From NCBI RefSeq assembly GCF_026151205.1, contig NC_087080.1, positions 7,853,096-7,917,095 on the forward strand: 64,000 nt of DNA, given 5' to 3'. The notes under the pieces were generated by a model. That model worked only from the letters and a program-made list of their open reading frames with translations. It made no database searches and was not told where the DNA came from. Shown in pieces: positions 11,246-23,923 of the stretch; within the stretch, counting starts at the first letter, position 1, and each line of letters opens with the position of its first letter. Both the position numbers and the translations under genes were made by a program. This stretch comes from Bolinopsis microptera (taxonomy: Eukaryota; Ctenophora; Tentaculata; Lobata; Bolinopsidae).

Positions 11246-13312
11246 TTAATCGTCAGTAGGTTCATATCTTCTTAATTTAGACCTTATTTCCTTGAGCTGT
11301 TCATTCTTTTTACCCAACATTTTCTTCATGTTGTTGTACTGAGTGGTCTCACTGAATTTCCTGTCCAGTTCCTCTTGAGTCTGAAACAAAGAGCATAGGT
11401 TAAAGGGCAAATTGGTGGATTAGGTTTGGCCACAATACGGCCACAATACGGCCACAATACAGCCACTATATGGCCACTAAAAAAGCCGTATAGTGGCTAA
11501 AACCCAAAAAACAATGTAGAGACAAGGGTGTTGTAAGAATTTAAGGGGTAACTAAGCAAAGCTTTGAGTGTATCATTAATCATGGGGCTGCAGCAATCAT
11601 ATAAGGGAGAATTAGTATCTAGACGAATCAAAGAATTCAGATTAATCAAGCTTCATAATTATGAACTCTGCTTGAACTTAAATAAGCTGGTAAGCAGATC
11701 AAAGAAATTGAGCATAGCAAATAATTATACCTGTTCTAGTTGGCTCTGAACTGCAAGTAGCTGATGTTTAGTGCTGACATAATCTCCTGGTACTGAACCT
11801 CCCGTCGAGGAACTGTTAATCGAACTTCTAGACAGTTCACCTTCCAGTCTCTCAATCTGGGGGGTTTGATGAAAGGTTAAATCCTGAGGATTGTGGAGGT
11901 TGTAATTATCGGGAGCATGAACACAGACAAAATTAACTGGTATTTAGCTTTATAATGTAGCGTTAGCATCATGTTATAGCGTGATAGTTATGCTATGCTG
12001 TGTATTTAGCACGTTGACAAATAAACAGAGGCCAACATATTTCAATCTGACAAGTAAATATAACCTAATAATTTAAAATATTTCTGCAGAAATTTTAACA
12101 AATTTGATTTAGAAAGGAATGTTTACCTGCCACTTAAATAGTATAACACCAAAATATTTGTCATAAGTTCTTAGTGTGATTGGTGGCCACAAAATCAGCA
12201 TTGCTGATGACATGTAGCATAATATGGAAATTAACCAAGACAACGTAATGATAAATACCTCAGATTTGAGATTACTGATTTGAACACTTGGAGCCGCACC
12301 ACTGGAAGTTATTTGACTTTTCAACATATTGACTTGTTCCTGCAGCGTCCCCTTCTCTTGCAAGGTATTACTGCAGTTCATTTCCACATTCTCAAGCCGG
12401 CTTCTAAGCTTGCTATTCTCCTCTTCCAGGCGACTGATTTCCAATTTTAACAAGGGCACTGGACCTGTAGACGTGGTGGTTAAAGTTTGAAATGTGTATT
12501 CAGTCGTAATAAGGTGTTAAAAACAAATTATGCATAAATGAGATGATAGTATGGCCAAATTTAATATCAGCACACTTGACAAGGTGACTAATTAAAAAAT
12601 GAATGCACTCAGAAGATTAAAAAATGATCAGCCTCAATTAGATAAAATATAAATAAATTATGAGAAAAGACAATTTTTTGAGAAAAGACAATTTTATTAT
12701 TTATCACCAGTTCAATACACAATCAATCAATAAATATATTGACCTGACTCCTCTAACGGTATAAGTTTTCCTTTAGACTCATTCCTCAGAGATGAAGATG
12801 ATGTACAGTCTTCTAATTTGGCAACTGCGTCCAACAGAGCCTTGTTCTCAAGTTCTGAGGTATCAACATTTAACTTCAAATGCCATTTCTCTGCTTGCTT
12901 GAATAGTTGCCGCAAAAGAAGACAATTAGTGTGATTGCTATCAAGGAATTCTGATTCAACATCTGCTCTAACAACTTGATTTAGTTCCTGAAAAAGGGGT
13001 GGTCATGGTTTAAAAAGAGATGTTTCAATCAAATGTGAAGAAAGTTTTTAAAAGGAAGTGATCAAACACTGCATGCAACCTCCAAATGAGTTTTAAAAAC
13101 TTAAACTTTTTCAAAGAATATAAATTATGATAAAACACTACCTCAAGTATTTCAATTATCTCGTCGCCAGTGTAGGTTTCTTCGGCAGACACTCTGCTTG
13201 AAAGTGTACTCTCGAAATTACCATCTACAGCTCTAAGTTTCTGAGCTCGGCGAAATTTAGAAAACTTCAAATAATTCAAAATGTTCTGATGGTGGTTGTC
13301 GTTAAGTTCCAT
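11246..13312 (-). CDS. LZTFL1: Leucine zipper transcription factor-like 1, 5 coding exons, about 293 aa
   Basis: Coding exons: 13312-13142, 12987-12744, 12464-12259, 11856-11731, 11380-11246. All borders are GT-AG, phases are continuous, and the total of 882 bases gives 293 residues (vertebrate protein about 299). The N-terminus has NDNHHQNILNYLKFSK. The exon 2 product has LLLRQLFKQAEKWHLKL and DTSELENKALLD. The C-terminal half is coiled coil (LEISRLEEENSKLRSRLEN) ending in NMKKMLGKKNEQLKEIRSKL and YEPTDD, matching the family tail. LZTFL1 binds the BBSome and controls its ciliary trafficking; a transcription-factor role is not supported by any DNA-binding domain here. The start ATG at 13312 aligns with the family N-terminus. 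Confidence 0.95.
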
Positions 13313-15139
13313 TTTTAGCTATGGATGGGGCTTACTAGTTAGAATAGTATATAAAAAAGTTTGAGCGTGCATGCAAACACAACAAGTTTCAGCTGCCTCG
13401 AATCTGGTAAGGACTCTCCTTTCACTACCAGTTTAATAACTTGTCTTACCAGGAACCAATGTTTGACATGATGCAAGAAAAATCCAGATAATGAATGAAA
13501 ATTGGCAGTACCCAATTATCTCTAGCAATTAATATAATTAATTGGTGGATCGTTGTATTTTTGTCCTAGTATTTTTTGGATGTTTCAGTCAGTTTGATTA
13601 TGGCATATAGGACAACTTCTTTGGGTAAACAAGAAAAAGTCAGTTGTGGCATATATGACATAAAAGCAGTGTACACTAATACATGTAGATGTGCTGAAGG
13701 GTGCCTTTGGCCTTATAAAATCCTAAACGTTTTGGCAAGGCTCCTCCTCATTTTACCCTTTTTTTACCCTACTAAGTCACGATTCTCGGTTTCCCGATCA
13801 TTCTGATGAGTCAATTACCGAGGAGATTTGACACAGAATCCTCAGCTCACTTCTTACAATATGTCAAATGCGCTGGGGTTTGAATTGGGAGCGGGAGTGT
13901 TAACCACTCGGCTACCATTACAATTCAATAAACAATACAATAAACTATCTTGTTTTGTGAACAGACAGAGCTTAATATTATTTGTATATAGGGTAAACTA
14001 CAATTAAGATATGAAACCATTGGCAATTGGACAAATACATCGATGCGTGTATTATAATCCATTGATTAGCGGAAAACACATGTTTGTCCAAAAAGAAGCA
14101 ACATCAAAATTGACTGTAAATTGGTGTCCTTCTTAATCAATATTTAAATGATTGAAAGCCCCTCGTAATTTGTAATCAAAAACTAAAATTTTGTTTTCCC
14201 TAATATTACTTGTTAACTTTCAAGCGCGAGGTATTTTGACAATTTACGCTACTATTTTGACAAACATTCACCCCAGCGAACGCCGCGGGCTTCATACGTC
14301 GCACAAAATGATTGAATTTCACTTTTAAAATCTCCTCAAGCTTCATGTTAAGTCAAATTACGTATGTTTAGTTTTAAAGTAATCTTGTTCTTTAGATAAT
14401 TGTCTCAATAATCGAATATCGAAGAGTTCAATTCAATCCAAGGAAAATTGTTCAAACTATGAGTGATCATGAATAAAAAATGGATAATTTACACGTAAAA
14501 TTTGCCTCAAAATTTGTTTTGAAAAATAACCATAACTCTGGCTATGATTTAAATTTTGAAAATTTAAAATGCTAGTGCCGCGCACAAAAATGTTCCGCGC
14601 ATTTAAAACGTGTCGATAATGCGCCCAAACCAATGTCGCGTTGGATAATAAAGAATAAGCTGGTTGAATTCACAATTTTCATTTTTTGTTACAGTTTGTT
14701 GCTTTGTGTGGCAGCCATATTGGTTTTGTGCGTGCGCAACTATTGCGCGCTATCTACATATCTTACCGTTAAATGTACGTTTACAGATTTAATCGAGATC
14801 TTTGCGAGGCTTTCATAATTATGTAATATGTATGATATAGCTTGATATGCTGTTACTTCAAATTGCTGTAATTTCTATTTATATTGACTTAAGTCGAGTA
14901 CAAAATGAAATTATTTGCTCTCTAATTTTAAGGATGACGACCTGCAACTGAAATTGAGTGATATTCGACTATTTCAATTTAGATTCGCTAGTCAACAAAA
15001 TGGTTGCTCACTCCGAAATAACGACTTTCAAGTAATGGTATGTACCCTATTTTTTACAACAAGGCTCCCAGCATTATAGTAAAACATAGACAATATTTTA
15101 ATATAAACTATAATTAATTTTTGACCGGGAACATTCAGC
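13313..15139. other. Intergenic with degraded repeat sequence
   Basis: Upstream of LZTFL1. It holds a tRNA-like remnant (13870-13920) and a GC-rich inverted-repeat end at 14269-14296 paired with 18272-18299. No host exon was recognised. Confidence 0.5.
13870..13920 (-). repeat. tRNA-like SINE remnant
   Basis: On the minus strand, tggtagccgagtggttaa resembles an A box of Leu/Ser-type tRNAs. It is followed closely by aattcaaacccc, a B-box match. The spacing is shorter than in a tRNA and no cloverleaf forms, so it is probably a decayed SINE head. Confidence 0.45.
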
Positions 15140-17072
15140 AGTTAACTTTGTCGTATTTTAAAACAAGTTACTTGGGCCCCGTTCGTAGAGAAGATAGATT
15201 TGCTGTGTTTTAAAACAAGTTACTCGTGCCCAGTTCGCAGAGAAGATAGATTTGCTGTATTTTAAAACAAGTTACCCGTGCCCAGTTCGCAGAGAAGATA
15301 GATTTGCTGTATTTCAAAACAAGTAACTCAAGCCCAGTTCGCAGAGAATATAGTTTTGCTGTATTTCAAAACAAGTAACTCGGGCCCAGTTCGCAGAGAA
15401 GATAGATATGCTGTATTTTAAAACAAGTTACTCGTGCCCAGTTTGCAGAGATTATAGATTTGCTGTCTTTTAAAACAAGTAACTCGTGCCCAGTTTGCAG
15501 AGAAGATAGATTTGCTGTATTTTAAAACAAGTAACTCGTGCCCAGTTTGCAGAGAAGATAGATTTGCTGTATTTTAAAACAAGTAACTCGGGCCCAGTTC
15601 GCAGAGAATATAGATTTGCTGTATTTCAAAACAAGTGACTCGTGCCCAGTTTGCAGAGAAGATAGATTTGCTGTATTTTAAAACAAGTAACTCGTGCCCA
15701 GTTCGCAGAGAAGATAGATTTGCTGTATTTCAAAACAAGTAACTCAAGCCCAGTTCGCAGAGAATATAGTTTTGCTGTATTTCAAAACAAGTAAACAGTT
15801 TGCAGAGAAGATAGATTTGCTGTATTTCAAAACAAGTTACTCGTGCCCAGTTCGCAGAGAATATAGATTTGCTGTATTTTAAAACAAGTTACCCGTGCCC
15901 AGTTCGCAGAGAAGATAGATATGCTGTATTTTAAAACAAGTGACTCGTGCCCAGTTCGCAGAGAAGATAGATTTGCTGTATTTTAAAACAAGTAACTCGT
16001 GCCCAGTTCGCAGAGAATATAGATTTGCTGTATTTCAAAACAAGTAACTCGGGCCCAGTTCGCTGAGAAGATAGATTTGCTGTATTTTAAAACAAGTTAC
16101 CCGTGCCCAGTTCGCAGAGAAGATAGATTTGCTGTATTTTAAAACAAGTAACTCGTGCCCAGTTTGCAGAGAAGATAGATTTGCTGTATTTTAAAACAAG
16201 TTACCTCGTGCCCAGTTCGCAGAGAATATAGTTTTGCTGTATTTTAAAACAAGTGACTCGTGCCCAGTTCGCAGAGAAGATAGATTTGCTGTATTTTAAA
16301 ACAAGTTACCCGTGCCCAGTTCGCAGAGAAGATAGATTTGCTGTATTTTAAAACAAGTGACTCGTGCCCAGTTCGCAGAGAAGATAGATTTGCTGTATTT
16401 TAAAACAAGTTACTCGTGCCCAGTTCGCAGAGAATATAGTTTTGCTGTATTTTAAAACAAGTGACTCGTGCCCAGTTCGCAGAGAAGATAGATTTGCTGT
16501 ATTTTAAAACAAGTTACTCGTGCCCAGTTCGCAGAGAATATAGATTTGCTGTATTTCAAAACAAGTAACTCGGGCCCAGTTCGCAGAGAAGATAGATTTG
16601 CTGTATTTTAAAACAAGTTACTCGTGCCCAGTTCGCAGAGAAGATAGATTTGCTGTATTTTAAAACAAGTAACTCGTGCCCAGTTTGCAGAGAAGATAGA
16701 TTTGCTGTATTTTAAAACAAGTTACTCGTGCCCAGTTCGCAGAGAAGATAGATTTGCTGTATTTTAAAACAAGTAACTCGTGCCCAGTTTGCAGAGAAGA
16801 TAGATTTGCTGTATTTTAAAACAAGTTACCCGTGCCCAGTTCGCAGAGAAGATAGATATGCTGTATTTTAAAACAAGTGACTCGTGCCCAGTTTGCAGAG
16901 AAGATAGATTTGCTGTATTTTAAAACAAGTTACTCGTGCCCAGTTCGCAGAGAATATAGATTTGCTGTATTTTAAAACAAGTTACTCGTGCCCACTCCGA
17001 GAAGATAGATTTGCTGTATTTTAAAACAAGTTACTCGTGCCCAGTTCGTAGAGAAAATAGATTTACTGTAGT
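15140..17072. repeat. 52-bp tandem satellite array, about 37 copies
   Basis: The unit tttgctgtattttaaaacaa / gttactcgtgcccagttcgc / agagaagataga is 52 bp and repeats for about 1.93 kb. Copies differ at a few positions: agttact, agtaact or agtgact; gttcgc or gtttgc; agaagata or agaatata; tttt or tttc. Combinations recur, which suggests amplification of multi-unit blocks. A few units are shortened, at about 15794 and 16995. No open frame runs through it. Confidence 0.97.
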
Positions 17073-19796
17073 TGTCAGTTTACGGACAAATAAAGTCGAA
17101 AAGCATTTATCAAAATATGTTTTTGGCTGTCCCAAAATTTCGGATTCTTTTTCTGGAGTTTGGAATTGGCGGGAATTTTAAAACTCTCGTTGTGGTACCA
17201 AACCAATATTTTCAGCGCAGAGTTTTAGCGCGCGCCGAGAGCACACGCGTATTTTTGCATTGAAGTCGCGCGTTATTTGCACGTGCACTTCTACAGATTA
17301 AAATTAGGAGAGGGCCCTTACTGCTTACATTACTAAGTTGTTATGTAGTAATATTGTGAATTTGTCCGAAACTGGAAACAAATCTTGTAAAATTTTACGA
17401 ATAGAAGTTATAGTATTACTTGACTGTAAAAATTTACTGAGTTTCGCTTCCATATTTCAGGATCCGACCGCTGATATTAAAATTGAAGAGTTAGATTTCA
17501 TTGGAACATGGAATTACTGTAATGGAAAATAAAACAGGTCTTGCTGAGGATGAAGAAATGTTATGTGGGGAGAAAATGGGCTACTGGAAGTGGACCTTCT
17601 TAAACAAAGACGACTTTCACAAAATGTTTAAAAGATCACGGTCGCGGCATCGAACCCTGGACGCTTCCCCTGCCACGGTCAGACACTCGAGAATAGTACT
17701 AGTAGTGTGCGCTACTCGAGCTGTTGATATATGAGTTCTTCGGTGTTATTTATATAATTGTAATATGTAATGACTGACAGTGCGAGATATCTTTTTTTGT
17801 TTCTATTTGATGTGTTTAGTGTTTGTGTTGCATTCTAATATAAACCGCGTATTAGTTTCGTGTCAATTTTAATTTGATAAGTTTATCTTTAAACTGTATT
17901 TATTAGCAGTAATAGTTACATTTTGGTATTATACCTATATTTATTATTGTAATACTGTTGTATAATGCTGTTTCTTCCTCATTGTAGCTTACATATAGGA
18001 TAGCATACTTTGCTCTGATCTTTAATCACAGTTGACAATACTTGATTAGGGTTAATGATTGTACGCGTTTGAAATCTTGATTTGATATCATTATAACCTT
18101 TACTAATGTTCAGATGAATGAATTTGATGTTTTATTTTTCCACGGCACTATTGAAAATCCTTTAAGGGATAGAATCGGCACTGTCAAATATCTTTAAAAG
18201 GTTCGTAAACGGAATTACAGTCGATCTCCTGACAAATTTATGTCGAAAATTTGTTTTAACACGCGCAGCAATATGAAGCCCGCGGCTTTCGCCGGGGTGA
18301 CATTACTCATGCTAGTATAGTGCTTGTCATGGAGAAATTAAAGAGGCAGCACTTTTTTCAACCTATTTGCTTACTGGGCCACGCTCAGCCTGTCATTCCG
18401 CCTAATCTCTATTTTACACGTTTATGAACATGATAGCCTGAGGTCCCCAGGTAAGCTATTTGCATACGTGAGAGTAGCATTTTTTACGTGAAAGAACTTA
18501 TATAAGCCACTATCAACTATCAACTATAGCGAGCCCATGTCGATCTATCCCATTTCAATTAACAGCCATTACTTTGATCATTGTACATTGATTTCTTGCT
18601 ACACGTTGTATACCTCTCGTGCACGCGAAGCGTGCACGCCGGCCGGCCGGCCGGCGAGAGAGGCCCTTTTGCGGCCGTCGCGCGCGCTCAAAAGGGGTTA
18701 CAGCGTGTGTCAATTGATTTCTTAACCCTAAACCTAGCCATAAACCTAATCCTGAAACTTGTAGCGCGATCCATTACTGCGCCGCGCCGCGCATTCAATA
18801 ATGCAATTCTCGTGCAACCACATTCGTTAGATCGGCAAAATTTACGGGTCATACAACGACGTATGACAATAGTACCTGTACAGTCCATTAACAATGGAAA
18901 ATTCTAAATTGCTTATACCCTACCTTGCGCGCATTTGTATGATCAGTCCTTTTTATAGTATGCATGAGGAGCTTGGCTTACATCTCTACTATAATTCAGA
19001 GAATTATTTATTCTGTATGCTGTACGACCGCCCACGTGCAAATTAGATGAAAAATAAGAAGTTGCATAATAACCATGGTAACGAGGATTTTTACACGCAC
19101 GTGCACGTGCAATGATTGGCGAATTGCATTTTTATCGGTTTTGTTGATATTACGTTATGTTTAGTTCGCGCGTTCGAGCAACATTTTAATCGGCTGTATC
19201 TTTGGTGGGGATGAATACTTTTTGACACGATTAAAACTGACTGCCAAAGAATACTATTAGGTTCTTCCCTGTTACCACGGGTTTTCTAGTACAATATAAT
19301 GGAGCAATTTACAGCCGATTTACCAAATGTGCCAAAGTCACGTGAAATTTTTGGGCGAGCGAATTAGTAAAAGCCCTACTGACTAGGCGAGCGCTACTTC
19401 ATCATTCATAGCACTCACGCTTGAGACTTAATTGATGATGTTGTAGGTTTATAATATAACCTTGTCATACGTTGTATGACCCGCTGCGCACGTACCGGCT
19501 CCCCCTGTATCGTCAGGACGATAAAGGGGGTCACGACGATACAGGGGGTCACGACGATAAAGGGGGTCACAACTTGATAAAAATATAACCTACCAGGACG
19601 CGCGCTGAGTTGGACTCGTCGACGGTCCTGTAATATTTGGAACAAATATTTTACGAGTATCACCCGTTAATTGATGATGTCAATCCTTCGCAGCTCGGCG
19701 AGGCCCAGTGGTACATCTCGCCGATCTAGCGAGAAGCATTATTGGATGCGCCGCCCACTGTCCAGTAATCAGTAATGCATCGCGCTATACTAGCTA
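17073..19796. other. Intergenic, repeat-derived and CpG-palindromic sequence
   Basis: No host gene recognised. It contains a tRNA-like SINE fragment (17620-17725), the right partner of the inverted pair (18272-18299), a CpG-rich cruciform-capable block (18613-18663), a loose run of telomere-like aaccctaaacctagcc (18723-18750), a short repeat of gataaagggggtcacgac (19500-19570) and a lone copy of the MULE-like end sequence (19335-19372). Confidence 0.5.
17620..17725 (-). repeat. tRNA-derived SINE fragment
   Basis: Minus-strand sequence contains gtgtctgaccgtggcagggg followed by ccagggttcgatgccgcgac, the B-box region of a tRNA-like promoter. The A-box side is degraded. Confidence 0.45.
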
Positions 19797-22716
19797 CTAC
19801 TCCAGTAGCAGGCAGGGGTTGAGTGTGCACTTCGCTGCATAGAGTTTTTTGCTACTGAATCGGGTTAAATAGGTCATTGGTAACTCAAATCACCGAGGGG
19901 CACATTTTGTATCGCTAGTCCCAGTCCTACAGGGCGAAATTTCTAAATTGCCCTCAGTCGCAAATTTGGGATTTTTGTATCTCGGCTTCTAAAAGACTTA
20001 GAGACTCGAATATTGGCTTAAAATAACCGCAATAGCCTTATTTATATACAAGTTATGAAGCAATATAAGGTCTCAAGTGCCTAGTTTTAAAGATATTCAC
20101 GAAAAACTGTTTTTTTGCTCATTGCAGCCTGAATAACCGGATTATTTTTGTATCTCGAGCTATAACTGTCGTAGAAACTTCTCCGATACTGAAAAATATT
20201 CGCAATGAGCACATTTATATAAGACTTATGAATAATTATATGCTCTAAAATGCTTATTTGTAGAGATATTAGCAAAAATCGGTAATTTTGGCTACACCAA
20301 TACAAATTTGGTAATTCGTTTTGTCTTTTTGTTGCAAATTTTCACGTTACAATTTTCAAGATGCGGTTTGTGGCTATCGATAGGGCTTTATATGCTATTG
20401 TATGGTTTTGATACAATCCTTCAGCACCTGACATAGGCAATAGGGGTCACAAACCCTGAAATGTCAGGAACTGGGTGCAGTGGCCGAAATAAATATTTGA
20501 TAATTACTTGAACTCTTGACTCACATACATCTTTTTAACGGTTAGTTAGACATCTTAAACCAGTATTGAACATTGTGTAAAACTTCTGATCCATTTGTAG
20601 CTCAGGTGATGTGCCCCAGAACCTCACGCCTGAGTGACAGTGGGCCTTATCGATCATGAGCCGCAAATCACAATGACTTTGGGCCTCAGAGACAAGGGCA
20701 TTCGTACTCTTGGCTTAAATTGGCTCTTCGTTAGTATCATCAATCAGGTTTATAACTTCTATAGAAGTTAGATATAGATATATCTATATCTATATCAGAT
20801 GATATAGATATCACCTGCCTGTCCAGTGTCCACCTGTCTCTTTGAGATTCATTATTACTTCAAGTTCAGTCATTTCGCTTCTGTTTAACTGTAGGCTTAA
20901 TAAGGGACTACAGTCCAGCAATATCTCTAGATTTAACAATATCTGGTTTCGCTACTAATTGTGTTCAGCAAGCAAGTTTGTAAGTTTCAGTCCTACTGTC
21001 CCAAAATATTGGCCCCCAGATCACTGGTAATGCTGGAGTACTGGTAATGCACATTGCACATAGTAATGCTGATATTTTGCTTAACATAGCCTCTTTTTTA
21101 AGTTCCTTTTTCAGCAGTCTTCCCTATCATACTGGCATAAAAACAGATTCACCTCCTTTATCTCTAAATATAATCTTGAACCTGGTCTCTACAGGTTATC
21201 GAATGTCCACCAACCTCGTGCCCCAATTATTGTCAGCCCCAGGACCTCTGGCACCTGCAACTTTGGGTCCCAGAACTTCGGGCCCAACGATACCTGTCCC
21301 TCAGTGACTCTGTGCCCCACATAATTCTAATTTATGACTCAATGTAAGTTGTAAATGCTGAGATGGACATTCGATAACCTGTAGAGCCCAGGTTCAAGAT
21401 TAAATTTAGAGATAAAGGCCAGTATGATAGGGAAGACTGCTGAAAAAGGAACTTAAAAAAGAGCTATGTTAAGCAAAAAATCAGCATTACCATGTGCATT
21501 ACCAGTTCTGTACTCCAGCATAACCAGTGCTCTGGAGGCCAATATTTTGGGGCATTAGGACTGAAAACTAACAAACTTGCTTGCTGAACACCTTTACCTT
21601 AAAAGTAGCGAAACCAGATATTGCTAAATCTAGAGATATTGCTGGACTGAAGTCCCTCATTACACCTGTACAGTTGAACAGAAGCGAAATGACTGAACTT
21701 GAAGTAATAATGAATCTCAAAGAGACAGGTGGACACTGGACAGGCAGATAATATAGAAGTTATAAACCTGATTGATGATACTAACGAAGAGCCAATTTAA
21801 GCCAAGAGTACGAATGCCCTTGTCTCTGAGGCCCAAAGTCATTGTGATTTGCGGCTTATGATCGATAAGGCCCACTGTCACTCAGGCGTGAGGTTCTGGG
21901 GCACATCACCTGAGCTACAAATGGATCAGAAGTTTTACTCAACGTTCAATACTGGTTTAAGATGTCCAACTAACCGTTAAAAAGATGTATGTGAGTCAAG
22001 AGTTCAAGTAATTATCAAATATTTATCTCTGCCACCGCACCCAGTTCCTGACATTTCAGGGTTTGTGACCCCTATTGCCTATGTCAGGTGCTGAAGGATT
22101 GTATCAAAACCATACAATAGCATATAAAGCCCTATCGATAGCCACAAACCGCATCTTGAAAATTGTAACGTGAAAATTTGCAACAAAAAGACAAAACGAA
22201 TTACCAAATTTGTATTGGTGTAGCCAAAATTACCGATTTTTGCTAATATCTCTACAAATAAGCATTTTAGAGCATATAATGATTCATAAGTCTTATATAA
22301 ATGTGCTCATTGCGAATATTTTTCAGTATCGGAGAAGTTTCTACGACATTTATAGCTCGAGATACAAAAATAATCCGGTTATTCAGGCTGCAATGAGCAA
22401 AAAAACAGTTTTTCGTGAATATCTTTAAAACTAGGCACTTGAGACCTTATATTGCTTCATAACTTGTATATAAATAAGGCTATTGCGGTTATTTTAAGCC
22501 AATATTCGAGTCTCTAAGTCTTTTAGAAGCCGAGATACAAAAATCCCAAATTTGCGACTGAGGGCAATTTAGAAATTTCGCCCTGTAGGACTGGGACTAG
22601 CGATACAAAATGTGCCCCTCGGTGATTTGAGTTACCAATGACCTATTTAACCCGATTCAGTAGCAAAAAACTCTATGCAGCGAAGTGCACACTCAACCCC
22701 TGCCTGCTACTGGAGT
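19797..22716. repeat. Long imperfect palindrome: two arms of about 1.35-1.4 kb, about 155-bp spacer
   Basis: The sequence from about 19797 (actccagtagcaggcagggg) to about 21209 reappears reverse-complemented from about 21364 to 22716. Arms are nearly identical over long stretches, including a mirrored 72-codon frame at 20305-20087 and 22210-22428 that differs at only a few codons. The left arm has an extra TA-rich insert near 20765-20812 and there are scattered substitutions, so the copies are distinct and not a trivial assembly duplication. The spacer is about 21210-21363. I recognise no protein in the arms. Confidence 0.93.
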
Positions 22717-22876
22717 ATACAACCTGAGACACGTTGCCATGTGTAACATAACCCCTTTTCGCGTGCACTTCGGAGAAATTCAAACGAGTATCATCCATCA
22801 AGACCAAAGACTATCAAGTAAGGACGCTACTCAATACTCGTGTCTGAACTTCTTTGCTGAATGACACCAAGCAAGG

Positions 22877-23257
22877 CGCTCCTACTAAATCGCTCGCCCA
22901 AATTTTAAGAAAATTCTTGTGAAAAGGCCCTCTGGGTATGAGATTGATTTTAAACAGTGTATTTTTGGACGCTGATTCCGAATCACCCCCCCCCCCCCCC
23001 CCATGACGTAGGGTAAAAATGCTTCCCTGGAGAGTTATGGGCAAAAAACCGTTTTGGTCACGTGACAGGCTAGTAAAACATGAATTCGATTGTTTAGGGC
23101 TCGGGTTAGGGTTAGGGTTGTTGTAAGGGTTATGGATAGCTTCGGGGTTATGGTTAGGGTTGCGGATTAGGGTTTATGTAAAACCGTTTTGTACGGCTGC
23201 AAAACCATAGAAACCAAAGTCACGTGAAATTTTTGGGCGAGCGAATTAGTAAGAGCC
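22877..23257. mobile_element. MULE-like non-autonomous DNA element with 9-bp target duplication
   Basis: The 381-bp element is flanked on both sides by caagcaagg (22868-22876 and 23258-23266). Its ends are inverted: gctcctactaaatcgctcgc at the left and gcgagcgaattagtaagagc at the right. Nine-bp duplications are characteristic of Mutator-like elements. Inside lie a run of about 17 C (22986-23002) and telomere-like repeats (23098-23172). It has no coding capacity. Confidence 0.8.
23098..23172 (+). repeat. Telomere-like TTAGGG-variant run
   Basis: The sequence has ggttagggttagggttg, then degenerate aagggttatgg and gggttatggttagggttgcg units. It is an interstitial telomere-like tract of about 75 bp inside the MULE-like element. 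Confidence 0.75.
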
Positions 23258-23886
23258 CAAGCAAGGTGATACGACGTCACGACGTGCGTTGGGTCGATCT
23301 ATTATCATAATGAATAGACGGACCACACGTTGTGTCTCTTTTGTTGTCAATAATTTGAGATTCAGCATTTCACCATCGAACATCTTCATATCAAATAAAA
23401 GTAAAATATTTAATCGCCAGTCATGAAAAGAGTAAAATAAATAAATAACACAACTGATTTTGATAGTAGAAGCACTTACTTTTCCTTTATTATCATTTTC
23501 ATGCATAGCATCAGTATGTCAATATTAGCAAAAACCATCAACCCTCTGCCTACTGATTAATGACAACATCACGCATCGCAAATTGCAAAGTAATTAAAAA
23601 TTTCAAATCTTCTCGTCTCCGTTAATTGTTGATAGAAATAAAATCTAAACAACAGCTAGTGCAACGTTCTGATCTTGATTCTACTTGAACGACTCTAAAT
23701 TCTTATGTAACTGTGTAAAGAAGGTCACGTTAAAATGCTATAATTTCTAAAGCTTAAATAGAAATGCTAACAATCTGGTATCCGGGCTATATTAATCAAT
23801 TTACAAATATCTAAAGTTCACACTTTCAATAATGAACAGTGTTGGGAGAATTCAAACGTGTATTAAACTTAAAGCGTTTAAACCAG
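23258..23886. other. Intergenic, nothing recognised
   Basis: AT-rich sequence downstream of the SREK1-like gene. No exon or repeat recognised beyond the target duplication at its start. Confidence 0.5.
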
Positions 23887-23892
23887 TTTATT
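23887..23892 (-). terminator. Poly(A) signal for the SREK1-like gene
   Basis: AATAAA on the minus strand, about 32 bases after the stop codon, a normal position for a short 3' UTR. Confidence 0.5.
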
Positions 23893-23923
23893 TTAATAAA
23901 ATGTGATCAGGGTGATGTGCTGC

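Noticed and set aside
15140-17072. CRISPR-like array (about 37 regular repeats)
   Set aside because: Units are contiguous with no unique spacers, and the surrounding genes are eukaryotic; it is a satellite.
20087-20305. 72-codon frame present in both palindrome arms
   Set aside because: It is duplicated because the DNA is palindromic. Composition is AT-driven, with no recognisable motif and no adjacent exons.
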